Assembly: GCA_001414345.1 (NCBI GenBank)
Contig: LLCB01000068.1
Span: forward strand, 62,001-126,000
Reading direction: 5' to 3'
Length of the DNA: 64,000 nucleotides
Source: Hymenoscyphus infarciens
Taxonomy: Eukaryota > Ascomycota > Leotiomycetes > Helotiales > Helotiaceae
The notes under the pieces were generated by a model, which saw nothing but the letters and a program-made list of their open reading frames with translations, ran no database searches and was not told the origin of the DNA. Numbering within the stretch: position 1 is the first letter of the stretch; each line of letters begins with the position of its first letter. Shown here piece by piece: positions 49,635 to 62,176 of the stretch. The position numbers were made by a program, and so were the translations under genes.

Positions 49635-50429
49635 ATAATGATATTTACCTGGAGTCCGGGCTGGTGCATTGCTGGCGTTTAGAATGGGGCGGGAAAAAAC
49701 AAAAGCATTGGTTTGGACAGGCCCATTGCTTTTCATTCGGTGCAACGAGAGGCTTCGGACTTTCAAAATGTATCTCCAGCAAACCAACATTTAAGAAACG
49801 ACCTATACGAATCACTTGCCATAATCATATGGAGGGGATCTTTGGGATTGGCTCACGCCCGAAGCCCCGTTTCCTCTTAGATACCCTCCGCAATGGAATC
49901 AACAGGCAAGCGTTGCAATTTGTTTCCTGTGTATATTCCTTCTGTGGCGTGGCTGAAATGCGTGTGGGTGTATGCCACCGTCGTATATGTATGTGCGAAA
50001 TAGCGGTGCTTACTGACGAGTTGAGGATTAGGAATCCGTTTCTTACCCCCTCCCTTTTCAGCCCTATGGAATCAACAAAATTTTCATTCGTCTGCGGCCA
50101 CGTAAGCACTAGCTCGAAAGAAAGATTCCACATCTTTCAAGGATCAAGTTGCAAACTTCATCTCAAGCTGAAAGACAAAGGGGGTGGTTATCCCGGTAAG
50201 TCAGAAGAACGTCATTATCTCGTTGCAGTCTTAAATCTAAGCCAGTCATCTTTCAAGTCCTAGTACGACATATCTCTTTACATATTTATAGGTAGATATA
50301 CTTGGGTGTCACTGCTTGAAAAGTGTCTCCAATTCAATCACACAGCATAGTCTCCAGTTGTTTACTTCTTGAGCCTCTCTTTCTTCGTTTGAAATTCCAT
50401 ATTGTTTTGTCACAAAATCGAAACCAACC
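49635..50429. other. Intergenic; contains a 210-codon open frame of doubtful reality
   Basis: A plus-strand frame at 49631-50263 overlaps the RRP40 stop codon (ATGA overlap). Its translation is rich in Cys, His and Trp with no visible domain, and it lies where the RRP40 3' UTR should be. I treat it as chance. Confidence 0.4.
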
Positions 50430-51297
50430 ATGTCTTCTGTCATCGAAAGTATCAAGAAAATCTTCATCCGAAAGAAGGAGATACCACTAGCATGTTCGAT
50501 GACTCTAGAGAATGAGCCCGATCACGTTCACACAGACGCCTGTTTCGTCGATATCCAACCTCTTTCTATCGTCGAGTAAGCTTCCATATTCTTGCCCTTT
50601 CACCCTAGTTTCTACCCATCTTCTCCTCATCATACTAACCCGGATCGAACCTAGACTCTACTCCTCCCAAGGTTGCCAATCCTGTCCCCCCGCCATCCCC
50701 AAAATCCACGAAACCATAAAAAAAGACTTCAACCTCCTCCTCCTAACCTACAACGTCACATACTTCAATAACAACGAATGGACCGACACTTTCAGCAACA
50801 AGACCTGGGACCAACGTCAACGAGCTTATGTGACGAAATGGGGACGCAATAATATCTTCACACCTCAAATTATCGTCAACGGTCTCGCCGATGGGACGGG
50901 AGCTGGTCCCGATGAAGTCCAAAACATCGCCAGCGCAGCACGCCAACTTCGCAAAGCCATGTCGTGGAACATCATCATCGACACCAACGACGTGGAATTA
51001 AGAATTGACTCGGATAAAATGCATCTTGATCGGGATGAGGGGAGGTATGATATTTTACTCGTTATGTATGATCCTCTTCCTCAGACTGTCAAAGTTAAGA
51101 AGGGCACGAATAAGGGGAAGAAAATTGAACACCGGAATGTGGTGAAGAGTATTAGTAAAGTTGGGGAGTGGATGGGTGGGAACTTGACTTTGCCTTTGCC
51201 TGAAGTTGCGCAGAGGGGAGGGCATGAGGGGTTGGAAATTGTTGCGCTTGTGCAGGGAGGACCGGGGGGACCGATTGTTGCAAGTCAGAAGGTTTGA
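50430..51297 (+). CDS. DUF1223-family protein (thioredoxin-like fold)
   Basis: Exons 50430-50575 and 50655-51297 (79-nt intron, donor GTAAGC, acceptor CCTAG) join in frame to 262 aa. Splicing creates the family hallmark IVELYSSQGCQSCPPA, with the CxxC pair (Cys-Gln-Ser-Cys) typical of DUF1223. Further conserved parts are NNNEWTDTFSNKTWDQRQRAYV and the TPQIIVNG segment. DUF1223 proteins have a thioredoxin-like fold; their substrate is unknown. There is no clear signal peptide; the start MSSVIESIKKIFIRKKEIP is basic and suggests an intracellular protein. Confidence 0.9.
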
Positions 51298-54200
51298 TTT
51301 TGATTTTTTTTGTAGAAGTTGGAGGTTGGAGTGCGGATGTTTTGAAGTGTTTTTGTTTGGGGGTTGGGGGAAAGGGGCAAGGGGGGGGTACGACGAAAGG
51401 CTGGTTGTTAAGGGTTGAAGGTATATATCGATATCTTATGTATATGATATGTTTGTCCTGATGTTCTCTACTACCGAGTGTTCGTTGTGAACTACAGCAG
51501 CGGAGCGAAAGAAAAGAAGCAGAAAAGACGTGGTGGGGAAAAAAGAAAAGTTAACCCGCAAGTGTTTTCTTACTTTGTTGTTTCTTATTAAGTATGTAGA
51601 TCCCGTTCCCCTAGCCGTACGACGTGGAAAAGAAACCGTACCTAAATAGGATACTCCTGCCTTCCATTCTCGCTTTCGCCATGACACCGATAGGGCTATA
51701 GGTAGGAGGGATGAGTTTAAGCGGAGTCATGCCTGCCATGTTCGTGCTCTCAATTGTAAGTTATAACCCCCTGGCAGAGTCAAGAAATCAGACAATATAC
51801 TACAACAAAGACAGGAAAAGATACTTTACCAAGTGCCAGAAGTCAAGTAGCAAGAGCGGATACTCGCAGGTTTCTTTCGTATTTTTGCGATTACATTTGG
51901 AGCTTACGAGGCAAGTTCTATGTACTGACGGAAGGGCGGTTTTTAGTGGGAAAATGCAAGAAAATCACAACCCAAAAAACCTGTAAACATCACTATAAGG
52001 GACAATTCTCAGCCGAAAGATCTTCTCGGATTTTGGTTTATTTCTGTGGTTTTGATTGGTGCTCCTGGTGCGCTTCCGGCTGCCCACCGAGTCTGCTGCC
52101 TAAGAAGTTGTGAAGTGCTACGAGTAGCTCTACGGAGACGGAAAAGGGTTCCCTTTTGCACTGCGTACCTCTGTGCGGAAAGGTATTTCTTATGCGACGC
52201 AGCAATCGGAAAAATACACCAAGAATATAGAGCGTTTTTGAATAGACTTTTTAAATAGTCGTACTAGTTCTTAGAAATTTTAATTGCAACGTTGTTGTCT
52301 AGTCCATAGTCCTTAAGAATTGAGGGGAAAGCAAAAGTGTACTAGTAACTTTTTTGGGTCCCCGTAGAGGCAAGGTTTAAATAGAAACTTCCACTAGGAA
52401 GGCTTCGCATCGTTGTTATCTCGTCCTTCAAGCAGGCTTCCCTGTCTCATCGTCTCTTATATTGTTCCTTGAACTCCGTAGGTACGGAGTATTTAATCTT
52501 CTATTCTAATTGGCAGACAGAAATAACCTGGAAGAAGGCGGAAGGGAGGAAAGCCCGTGGGTGTGAGGAACCCAACCCAACCCAACCCCCCTTTTATTGA
52601 TGGTCCCGGTGAGGCAAGAGGCCTCATATTTGGTCGTACCTTCCTTTCTCATCTCTCTCTCGTCGGGTTGCAAGAGGAAGGAGCGAACTATTAGTACCTC
52701 CAACCCATCGATTGGGTCTCTTCAATTTATTATCCCCAACTCCCCTCGAAAATTATGACGCCTTGGTCCGTTGAAACTCTGGTGTCGATTCGCGTTTTCT
52801 CATGCTCCACTGAGCCCCCCTTTCTTCTTGACTTCCTTAGTTGCCAGCCAAAATTATATTCGAACCAAGCTGACTTTCGTGTCTGTCTTAGAATCCTTCT
52901 CCAAATCTTCCATCTCCTGGTCACCAACCAGTCAATACAATACAAATACTAGCGAATACAAACAACCGATAAATTACTAGGTGGTCAACGATCAAAGCTC
53001 TTTGGCTGGAAGTTTCCGATATCATGTAGGAACAGATGGCAATGTTGCATTGTTGGTATACCCGATTCAGCCGACTGAGAGGGGTAACTTTAATGGCATG
53101 TTCATGGTGGGGCAGTCCTTGCAAGAAGATACTTGATTGATCGTAAGCTTCTGAGGGGAAAAGCAGGTCATTATGTCCTCCACCCCTCACACCACTCACA
53201 CAGACATGAATTCAACAGTTTCTCTGGAATGTTTAGCCATTGTGAAATCCTCACCTAATGACAGCCACAAGAAAATCCCGGCTCACACTTACGACGACAT
53301 GCGATTAAGCCTCATCGTTCGATTCGAAGCGGCTTTCCAATTACGACCAATTTGAGATTTTCCCAGCTGCCTCTCGGTACTGCTTGGTACACTTGCTTGG
53401 GTGGGAAAGGGAGTGGATAGCAATGTATTTCCACGTTGCAGTGGAGTCCACCATGGACGAAATCTGTAATTTCCCCGCATATTACACGAAATCGCTGATC
53501 AGCTGCCGAAGACATGGGTGTCCCCCACTTGGTATCTGATTGTCTTGATTTGATGGCAATTTAGGGATAAAGTGCTTCCCCGCCTTCTATTCTCGCTTCC
53601 ACGATTTCAAAGTTCAACGACAACCCTTCGCCGTCCTCGAACCATTCCCATTACGGCTCTTCGTTGACCACAAGAACAGAACGTGGTGTAGACACCAATA
53701 GGGAGCATCTTGGTAGCCCCTATTTACCGTCGTGGCCACTCATCTGCCGCATTAGGACCGGGGCCCTCAACTCATTGCTGCCTTCTAGATTTCCCCACGG
53801 GATATGGATTCCCGGTACGTCGGGCAGAGTCTCTGCAGTTCCATGTTGGTGCCCTGCAATTGGTGGCAATTGTCGTAGCCTCACTGTCTCAGAACTCACC
53901 TGGTTCATCGCCGTTCTTTTTCCGACTCCGATCATGCTTTACCACAAGAAGACATTCATGTTTTACGATATATCGTTTATCCGGTCAGCAGCAAAAGAAA
54001 TAATATGCCCTGTCGCAACTCTTGTTAACGACGGCTTTCCCATGTGCAAGTTGTTGCCAAGTTGCTGCCGCCAACGACAGTGAGTGCATTTCCATCTCCT
54101 CTGCCTGGGAAAAAGCAGAGCACTATATACCCCCGCGATAAACCGACGTGTCTAGGTATGTAACTATACTAGCCAAGCTCAGCCAGTATGTTTACTCTCC

Positions 54201-55369
54201 TATTCGGTTGTTTACGCGTCCCCTTTGGGCTGTAAAAAGGTTCTTTGGGAAGTTCACCCTGTACATCGAATACACCAGTACTCTAGACGGTCATGGTAGC
54301 CAAGCATTGAAATTGTTCTTGGTCTGCTGGATTGCATGCCATGATGATTTGAAGTAAAGGAGCTATGACCAGAGAGTACATGAACCCCACTGACCAAGCC
54401 TTTTCGGGGTGTCCTTGGAAATCTGTGTGTCATTGGAGTTATCTGCCTTCTATTTGTTCACACGATGGTCCATGATTCAACACTCTAAAGTGCAGTTGAA
54501 GAGGCGGTGCAACCAACAAGTCTCCGTACCTTTCTGGGTTGGTTGCGGCGAAATGTTTCAGATTTACATCTATCCCTCGACCATGTCAGGGTCAATAAAC
54601 TAAATACTTCAAGCCACGGGAAAGTTTGGGAAACTTGAATGCGGTCTTATACCTCCGGCCTTGTCCACGACCCACGTCAGTCGCAGGGGTCGGTTTATGG
54701 TTGGTGTGAAAAGCGTCCCACGGCAGCCGATTTTTGCGGGGAAGTTTGTAGGCATTATCAGTTCGCCCCTTTATCCTATCACTTGAGTTTGAACGTTCTT
54801 TCTTCCCTCAGTTCGCCCGGTACGGAGAATTTCTCATTCCAAATTAAGTTTATGGTATGATTCGATGGAATAACAGTCCTGCCGGGTGATTTATGCGAGT
54901 TGCTTTAGACAAAGATTCTCTATGGAGACGTCACCTGGTCGTTGAAATCTTGCTCAGGCTTTGGGCTTGACAAAGATTTCGTACACAGCCCCAATACAGG
55001 CAATATGGAAGAATGGTTTCTAAAATTTCCGTTTTGACTCTATTCGGCATGTACTCTCCGCAAATACTCCTTTCACCAAGGAGGCAAACTTGGCGAATCT
55101 CGGCCTTTACGAGGATAGAGCTCGCGGTGAACAATCTATTTGACCATCTTGAGAAGATTGACGACGGCTAGAAGGACGTACAGCCCGTTGATCCGCCTTA
55201 TGATGATTTGAGGCTTCTCTGAGCTGCAAGTCATAGGTCATGATCGGCTATCGGTTGGGCTCAGAAAATTTGAGGGACGCTATATAACTAAACCCGTTGC
55301 CAAAAATGTTTCGTGTTTCCGTTGTGTAAGCATTCTTTCCCAATAACACCTCAGACTCCTGCTTTCAAT
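51298..55369. other. Gene-poor 4-kb stretch upstream of the GH7 gene
   Basis: Normal composition and no recognisable gene. The largest open frame (53664-54083, 139 codons, plus) has no family resemblance. The right half is expected to hold the cellulase promoter: GCGGGG motifs, matching the fungal carbon-repressor site SYGGRG, occur at 54736-54741 (plus) and 54131-54136 (minus). This is a short motif and only suggestive. Confidence 0.45.
55281..55287 (+). promoter_or_regulatory. TATA box of the GH7 gene
   Basis: TATATAA lies 83 bp upstream of the start codon, a normal distance for a strongly inducible secreted-enzyme gene. Confidence 0.6.
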
Positions 55370-56788
55370 ATGTTTTCCAACCTAGCTCTCGCCACCTCTT
55401 TGGTCGCCGCTGTCGTGCGAGGCCAGCAGGTTGGCACTCAACAAACTGAAACCCATCCCTCGATGACATGGCAGAAATGTACCGGTACTGGCGGAACTTC
55501 ATGTACAAACCAGAACGGAAAGGTGGTCATTGATTCAAATTGGCGTTGGGTTCACGACAAGACAGCAAACAGCTACACCAATTGCTACACTGGCAACGAA
55601 TGGGACGCCACTCTCTGCCCAGACAACGTCAAGTGTGCAGCGAACTGTGCTCTTGAGGGTGCTGATTACAAGGCAACATATGGTGCTGAAGCAAGCGGGA
55701 ATCAATTGAAGCTCACGTTCGTTACCAAGGGCACATACGCCACCAACATCGGTTCTCGTCTGTATCTTATGGATACCGATACCTCATACGCTCAATTCAA
55801 GCTTCTCAACCAAGAATTCACCTTTGATGTCGATGTCTCAAACTTGCCATGCGGTCTCAATGGTGCACTCTACTTCGTTTCCATGGATGCTGATGGTGGA
55901 ATGAAGAAATACTCTACCAACAAGGCCGGTGCTAAGTACGGTGCTGGATACTGCGATGCGCAATGCCCGCGTGATCTCAAGTTCATCAATGGAGAGGCGA
56001 GTATTTTCTTTCCGTAGTCAAACAATCAGCTAACCAACATCCAGGCTAATGTCGTTGGCTGGAAGCCTTCTAGCAACGATCCAAATGCTGGTGTTGGTGG
56101 TTACGGCTCATGCTGCGCCGAAATGGATATCTGGGAAGCCAACTCGGTATCCACGGCCTACACCCCACACTCCTGCAAGACAGTATCACAAACCCGATGC
56201 ACGGGTGATGACTGCGGAGGCACCTACTCCGCTACCCGTTACGCGGGTGTCTGCGATCCTGATGGATGTGATTTCAACTCATACCGTATGGGAGACAAGA
56301 CCTTCTACGGCAAAGGTCTTAAAGTCGACACTAGCAAGAAATTCACCGTCGTCACTCAATTCATCGGCTCCCCTCTCACTGAAATCAAACGTTTCTACGT
56401 CCAAAACAACGTTGTCATTCCCAACTCTCAATCTCTCATCCCTAACGTCACCGGTAACTCGATCACCCCAGCATGGTGCGATGCCCAAAAGTCTGCATTC
56501 GGAGATAACTACTCCTTCAAAGATCAAGGCGGTTTCTCATCTATGAGCTCTGCTCTTGGTGCTGGAATGACGCTTGTCATGTCGGTTTGGGATGATCATT
56601 ATTCAAATATGCTTTGGTTGGATTCTACCTATCCTACTACTGCTACTACACCGGGTTCCGAGCGAGGCACTTGTGATGTTACCAGTGGTGTTCCGGCCGA
56701 TGTTGAGTCGAAGAGCCCGGGTGCTAGTGTTATTTATTCGAATATCAAGACTGGTCCCATTGGGTCGACCTTTAAGCAGCCGTCATGA
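55370..56788 (+). CDS. GH7 cellobiohydrolase without CBM1, GC-AG intron
   Basis: Secreted reducing-end cellobiohydrolase type. Start [20 protein letters not shown] carries a signal peptide cut near residue 18; the mature protein begins [19 protein letters not shown], the GH7 start. Two exons (55370-55996, 56045-56788) give 456 aa. The catalytic motif EMDIWEAN has Glu235 (nucleophile), Asp237 and Glu240 (acid/base), all intact. Many paired Cys are present. The protein stops after the catalytic domain (GSTFKQPS), with no linker or cellulose-binding module. The 48-nt intron has a GC donor (GAG|GCGAGT), a good branch GCTAACC and acceptor CCAG; no GT donor gives an open frame. Confidence 0.95.
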
Positions 56789-58059
56789 AGCTAAGGTAAA
56801 CATGGCGGCTTGGATGAGGTGGAAGTGGACTGTATATATGCGAATTTGCTTTTCTCTTCTTTTTTGAAAGAAGTGATGATGGGGGCAGTGAAAGATGTAT
56901 ACCTTCGTTTTGGAGCAAGCAAAGGGATGTAAATAGCAGGGAGGATGAAAAAGAAAAAACCCTGTAGATATTTGGTCGCAAAAATATTCATTCCGGTCGC
57001 TTTCTCGTTCTATATTTTGTCGACAGCTTTTGGTGGTTCGAAGGGTGAAGCTAACGTTTAACTCACAGAAGTTGCGGTATCTCGTTCAGGCGCTAGATTT
57101 GCTTGAAAGTGTACTTAAAGTGGGCAAAGGTGGGTACTTTTTGAAGCCCAACTGTTGTGAAAGTGAGGAGAGTTAACCTTATTGAAGTCCTGAGTATGCT
57201 CAACGTCGCCTCTAAAGTGCTTTTTCTTAGCTGAAAGCATCCGATTTTAGGTGCACTTTTTGGAAGTGAACGTCTAATTCTAGAAGGAGCGAGGTTGAGA
57301 ATATTATCTTAGACACTATGGCCACTTAGTTTAACTTTTTCTCCCTGATTTTGGAAAAACAAAAGTGGTCTACTTTTCTTCTTTTACTTCGTCTCAGGCC
57401 TTTTACACATTAAACAAGGGCGTCACTTTATAGAATTTGCAGGGGGTTTCGGTAGCATAAAGCATCCGAAATGTGGCAATTGCCCTATTTGAATAACATT
57501 TAAAAGGCCTAGGACGAAGTAGTACCCTTTTCATCTTCCACCGAGCACCTGTCATGTGTTTTTAATGCGTCTAGGGCAGGATTCGTCTCTAGTATAAGCA
57601 CGCCATCTAAACTGCCGTCAAAGAGACTTGTCATCTACTATGCTGACGGGTTTCCGTGTACTAAAAACTAGGACAGTCCTAATTGGGAAGTTCCAGAAGA
57701 ATGATCGTCTAAAGATGCCTTCAAAAAAGAGAGGTTTCGAGTCGCAAGTGGAGCAAATTATCTCCGAAAATAGTAAAGATGTGTTGCAGGTAGCCGATAT
57801 GCAGAGCATCTTGGCAGTCTTATGGATGGGATCCTGATGTTGACAGAGAAACCAAAACTATTGCTCGAAGCGTGGGACATGGAGATGATTAGACTACGGT
57901 ACCCCCGGTCTCCCTTTCTGCCCTGTTTTGACAATATATATCACTGCTACATACTCATTTAACGTTCCGCCACTGCATACACTCACTCTTCATCCTTTCC
58001 TATAGTAATCCCACTCTTTTTACTATCACGTTCGTTAATAATTCCAACATTCATTCGAC
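56789..58059. other. Intergenic, no supported gene
   Basis: It contains the GH7 3' flank and cutinase promoter. A 69-codon plus frame at 57628-57837 has no family resemblance. Nothing else is seen. Confidence 0.5.
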
Positions 58060-58928
58060 ATGAAGACTACCATTTCTTGCCTTCTCGCTTGTCTTACGAA
58101 TCCCTCTCTTGCGGCGCCTTTGTTAGAGCGTCAAAGCGTTAAAGCGCAAGGTGGCTGCAAAGACATACTATTCTTCTTCGCTAGAGGTTCAATAGAAAAT
58201 GATAACATGGTAAAACCCCTCACTCCTCGACACCCACCCGTCTCTTATCAACCATCGTCGTAAAAGCTTACACAACCCAGGGAAAACCCGTCGGTCCACC
58301 AACAGCCAATGGTTTAAAAGACGCATTTGGGGCCGCGGTCGCAATCGAAGGCGTGGAATACGACGCTAGATTTCTCGCCAACGCTCTGCCGGGGTGCGCG
58401 GATCCCGCGGGGACAGCGAAAATGAAGGAGTTGCTTGAGAGTGCCGCGAGTCAATGTCCGACTTTAATTATTGTGGCTGGTGGTTACAGGTATTTCATCT
58501 TTCTTCTTTTGTTGTCCAATTTTTCTTTCGACTACCTTAACACCCTCGCTAGTCAAGGAGCAGCAGTATCTCACCGCGCAATCGAAAATTTAGATCAGTC
58601 AGTGAAAGACAAAATTATGGGCGTCATCACCTACGGGGACACTCAGAAGAAACACGTTGGTGGTCAAGTACCTAATTTCCCACCCGAGAAGTTGCTCATC
58701 CTTTGTAATGATGGGGATGCGGTTTGCTCCGGTCTGCTTCTGGGTTTGCCACCTCATTTGGATTATGCCAAACGGGTTCCGGAAGCGGTCGCATTTTTGA
58801 CTGATAAAAATAAAGGCTGCTCAAGCTGCTTAATATGTTTAGGAACTGGTGTTTGGACTTTTGGACTTTTGGCGTTGGGTGTTGAGAGGTGGCCACTTTT
58901 CTTCGTGAACCTTGTAAAGATTCTATGA
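58060..58928 (+). CDS. Cutinase (secreted serine esterase) with odd C-terminal tail
   Basis: Cutinases hydrolyse ester bonds of plant cutin. Exons 58060-58209, 58281-58489 and 58553-58928 (introns 71 and 63 nt) give 244 aa. The signal peptide is MKTTISCLLACLTNPSLAAP. After it come CKDILFFFARGSIE and, after splicing, NMGKPVGPPTANGLKDAFG. Splicing intron 2 builds GGYSQGAA with Ser120; the triad is completed by Asp175 (NDGDAVC) and His188 (LPPHLDY). Four Cys (33, GCAD, SQCP, plus the DAVC pair region) match the family. After FLTDK, where cutinases normally end, about 37 extra residues follow, hydrophobic and Cys/Trp-rich; a missed intron, lost stop or anchor are possible. Confidence 0.92.
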
Positions 58929-59121
58929 AAGTTCAGTTAATTCTATTATGCTAGTAGACAGTTCAAAAGCTAGCAGAACCATGAATAGATACAAACAGCA
59001 AAGTAGAGGAGCTAAAAGATATATTGAAGCCTCCCCCCCGTCTTATTTTGCTCTAGCAGAACAAACAACAGCCAATGCTTCGCAGCTAAAATCAATTTCG
59101 AGACAACAGATTTTCAGGGAG

Positions 59122-59752
59122 TTATGAACCGGAAGTTCCAGGTTCAAATCGCACTTCAACCGGCCACTTCTGGTCTTCGGTTGTTACTTGGATAGCTATA
59201 TTTCCGTCAAACCTATCATGCTCTATCTTCTTAGCTCCTTGATTTTCCCTCAACATATTCACGACAATAGATATCGCTGCAGCCTTTGCTTCGTCGGCAG
59301 TAAGAAATGATTCTTCAAGGGATAAACTCTTCTGGGAGCTTTCAAGACCACAATTAAGCATACCGCAACTCCTTTTGTGGGTTTTCCAATCCTTCTTTTG
59401 GCATTCATAGGAACAGTACTTGACGTCCCAACACTTGCTGCATTGCTTGAGAGAGGAACCCTCGCCCTCCACAGCCCTTGCAATGAAGGCTTGAACGCTT
59501 CAACTCCGACATCTCGGCCACCATAAGGTTATAGGTAGGACCAAGTAACTTCGCTGCAACTTTAGCGTTTTCTTGCTGTTCCATATGAATAGTAAGAGTA
59601 TTGCCATCTGGAAGAGGGGCGTCAAGACGCGCCGGTATCTCGAAGAGGCCGTCAGAAACCAGATCCTCCAGAGTCTCGAAGCCTAAGGGAGATGGCTTGA
59701 CCTTCAATGCAATACAGAGAAACAGCCCTTCCTTGGAATGGGATGGCCCCAT
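59122..59752 (-). pseudogene. MYND zinc-finger protein with a one-base frameshift
   Basis: The N-terminal frame (start 59752, MGPSHSKEGLFLCIALKVKP) runs through LHCKGCGGRG, the first Cys pair of a MYND finger. The rest of the finger, QCSKCWDVKYCSYECQKKDWKTHKRSC, is in another frame and continues to TGA at 59122. The total length, 631 nt, is exactly 210 codons plus one base, so a single extra nucleotide near 59455-59465 (in CGAGGGTTCC) explains everything. There is no room for an intron. MYND fingers bind proline-rich partner peptides; this one would be about 209 aa with a C-terminal unknown domain. It could be a real lesion or a base error. Confidence 0.75.
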
Positions 59753-60467
59753 GTAACAACCCTATGCCGTTTATGCGGATATATAATTTGTTGGAGGAAC
59801 CCATGGTGAACTTCCCCTAGGAGGGAAGGAGTAGGATGACAGAAATGTATGTTTGGTGGTATTTATTCTGACGTGACGTGATAGCCTTACAATATGGAAA
59901 TTTTTGGTTTCATTTTCAAAATCATCTCTATGCCAACGCGACGGGTTAACATGGCGACCGCGAAAAGAACACGCGTTCCCGTGATATTTTGACATCCGAG
60001 GTTCGAGGTTGTTTTAAAATAAGCGAAAGCGAAAGCGAACACGACGCAGCGAACGACCACGTACGTTCTTCACTTTACCACCTTCCCAACCTCTCATTCT
60101 TCGTAATTTTCCTACTCCAATTTAGTGTTGCCTGAGCTGTGCCGCTACCTCCCGCTTTGTTCGGCTTGGCGCTTGATCACACGCTAGTGGGTGTGTGGGT
60201 CGATTGTCAACCACGACTGAAATACATTAGGAGAGGATTCTTGAAGTTGATATTAGTTCCATTAAATTTCAAATCCATACGTATATCACCTGCTCTCCAA
60301 TTATTCATCTACCTCTGGTCCGGTCGTCGCATCTGTCTCGAGTCTCGACCTGATACTGCTCACGATCTGCATTCCTAATTCAGACGTCATCGAACCATTA
60401 GTCTTCTTTCCTTCTGCATCCTCAATCATCCGACTCTACTTTTGCTTGATATCGACAAGTACAAAAA
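59753..60467. other. Intergenic, no supported gene
   Basis: Shared 5' flank of the divergent MYND and P450 genes. Short frames at 59771-59995 (minus) and 60139-60378 (plus) are unconvincing. A GCGAAAGCGAAAGCGAA triplicate occurs near 60023. Confidence 0.5.
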
Positions 60468-62176
60468 ATGTATTCTCTTATCAACTTCAAGAGCGTCCTC
60501 GGGGCTCTTATCTCATTCATCTTGTACCACGTTGTCAAATCAAAGTACACCACTCTCCAGGAGGCGCGGAAAGGAAAAGCCCTCGGTTGCAAACCACAAT
60601 ACATGCGACCCAACAAATACCCCTTTGGAATCGACCATCTTCTAGTCTCCATCGATGCCTTCAAGTCTGGAACCTTCCTCACTGTGATTGAGGACTTTTT
60701 CAAAGAGATCGGTGGCCGCCATACTTTTTCAACAACCATATTCGGCAAAGTCGATACCCTTACGGTGGAACCAATCAACATTCAAGCCATTTTGGCCACC
60801 CAATTCGAAGACTACGATCTTGGAGAAAGACGAGCGGATGTCATGAATCCTTTCCTTGGATCAGGCATCTTTACTCAGGATGGAAGCAAGTGGCAACATT
60901 CTCGTGCTATGTTGAGACCGCAGTTTGTAAGAGAGCAAGTTAGCAACCTCGCATTAGAGGAGGAACATGTTCAGAACCTGCTTCGCGTGCTACCCTCTTC
61001 GTCGGCTGATGGATGGACTTCTGAGGTGGATTTGCAACCAATCTTTTTCAACTTGACCCTCGATGCAGCTTCCCAATTTTTGCTAGGCGAGTCAACGTAT
61101 AGCCAACTACTCGGACTTGATCCCAACGCGAAGCAGGGAGTCGCTGACTTTGCTAAATGTTTCGATGCCTGCACGAGTGGACTTTCCGAGAAATATTCCT
61201 ACGGTCCGGCCGCCACAGTATGCAACCTTTCCCTTTGTTCCCCTTTTCGGGCGTCTTTTCTTAGAGGTTGGAGGAAAACGCGTGCTAATATATTGCAGTG
61301 GTTTAATCCGAAAGGGTACAAGGCAGCGGTCGCTACATGCCATCAATTCATCGATGCTATTATCGGGAAGCATCTCGACAAAATTAAGAGGGAGAAGAGA
61401 CTTGGAGGGACAACTGAGAAGAAAGATCGTTACGTCTTCCTCGATGCACTCACTCAAGAAACCCAAGACCCACTCGAACTACGCTCCCAGATTCTCAACA
61501 TCCTCCTTGCGGGACGAGACACTACGGCTTCAACCCTAGGTTGGACATTCCATCAACTCGCTCGCAACCCAGAAATCTACCAGAAACTTCGTAACATCAT
61601 TCTACACGAATTCGGAACTTACTCGGACGCTCCTAGTAGGAATATCTCATTTCACAAATTGAAAAGCTGTGCTTATCTTCAACACACCTTGAACGAAGCT
61701 CTCAGGCTCTTCCCCGCTGTTCCATGGAATAATAGAGAGACAAACAAAGATACAACTTTGCCTACCGGAGGTGGGCCAGATGGCAAGAGTAAAATATTCA
61801 TCCCAAAAGGGGGGCAAGTCAGTTACTCGGTCCATGTGATGCATCGAAGAAAAGATCTCTGGGGTCAGGATGCTGCTGAATTCAAGCCTGAGAGGTGGGA
61901 AGGAAGAAAAATGGGATGGGATTTCTTGCCGGTGAGTAAATTTGAATACCCATCTTTTCTCCTAGATGAAGACCAATGTTGACGATTTAGTTTAACGGTG
62001 GTCCTCGAATTTGTTTGGGTCAGCAATATGCCATTACTGAGGCAAGCTATGTCATCGTCCGCCTTCTGCAAAAATTCGACAAGCTGGAAAATATGGACCC
62101 CGTCTTCGAACCACGTTATAATCTTGGGGTTACTGTTGCCGCCGCTGATGTGAAAGTCAGAATGCATGAAGCTTGA
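60468..62176 (+). CDS. Cytochrome P450, CYP52-like
   Basis: CYP52-type monooxygenases are ER-bound and hydroxylate the terminal carbon of alkanes and fatty acids. Exons 60468-61217, 61299-61931 and 61991-62176 give 522 aa. Intron 1 (81 nt, in frame, GTATGC...GCTAATA...TTGCAG) would otherwise add a Cys/Leu-rich insert; intron 2 is 59 nt (GTGAGT...TTTAG). Seen: N-terminal anchor [21 protein letters not shown]-helix AGRDTT (321-326), ExxR as EALR (383-386), PERW (447-450), and heme loop [10 protein letters not shown] with Cys469. All key residues are intact. The substrate is inferred from family resemblance only. Confidence 0.93.

Noticed and set aside
49631..50263. 210-codon frame overlapping the RRP40 stop
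   Set aside because: Cys/His/Trp-rich with no domain or signal; located in the expected 3' UTR. A conservation test could overturn this.
53664..54083. 139-codon frame upstream of the GH7 gene
   Set aside because: No family resemblance, no supporting splice sites, competing frames on both strands.
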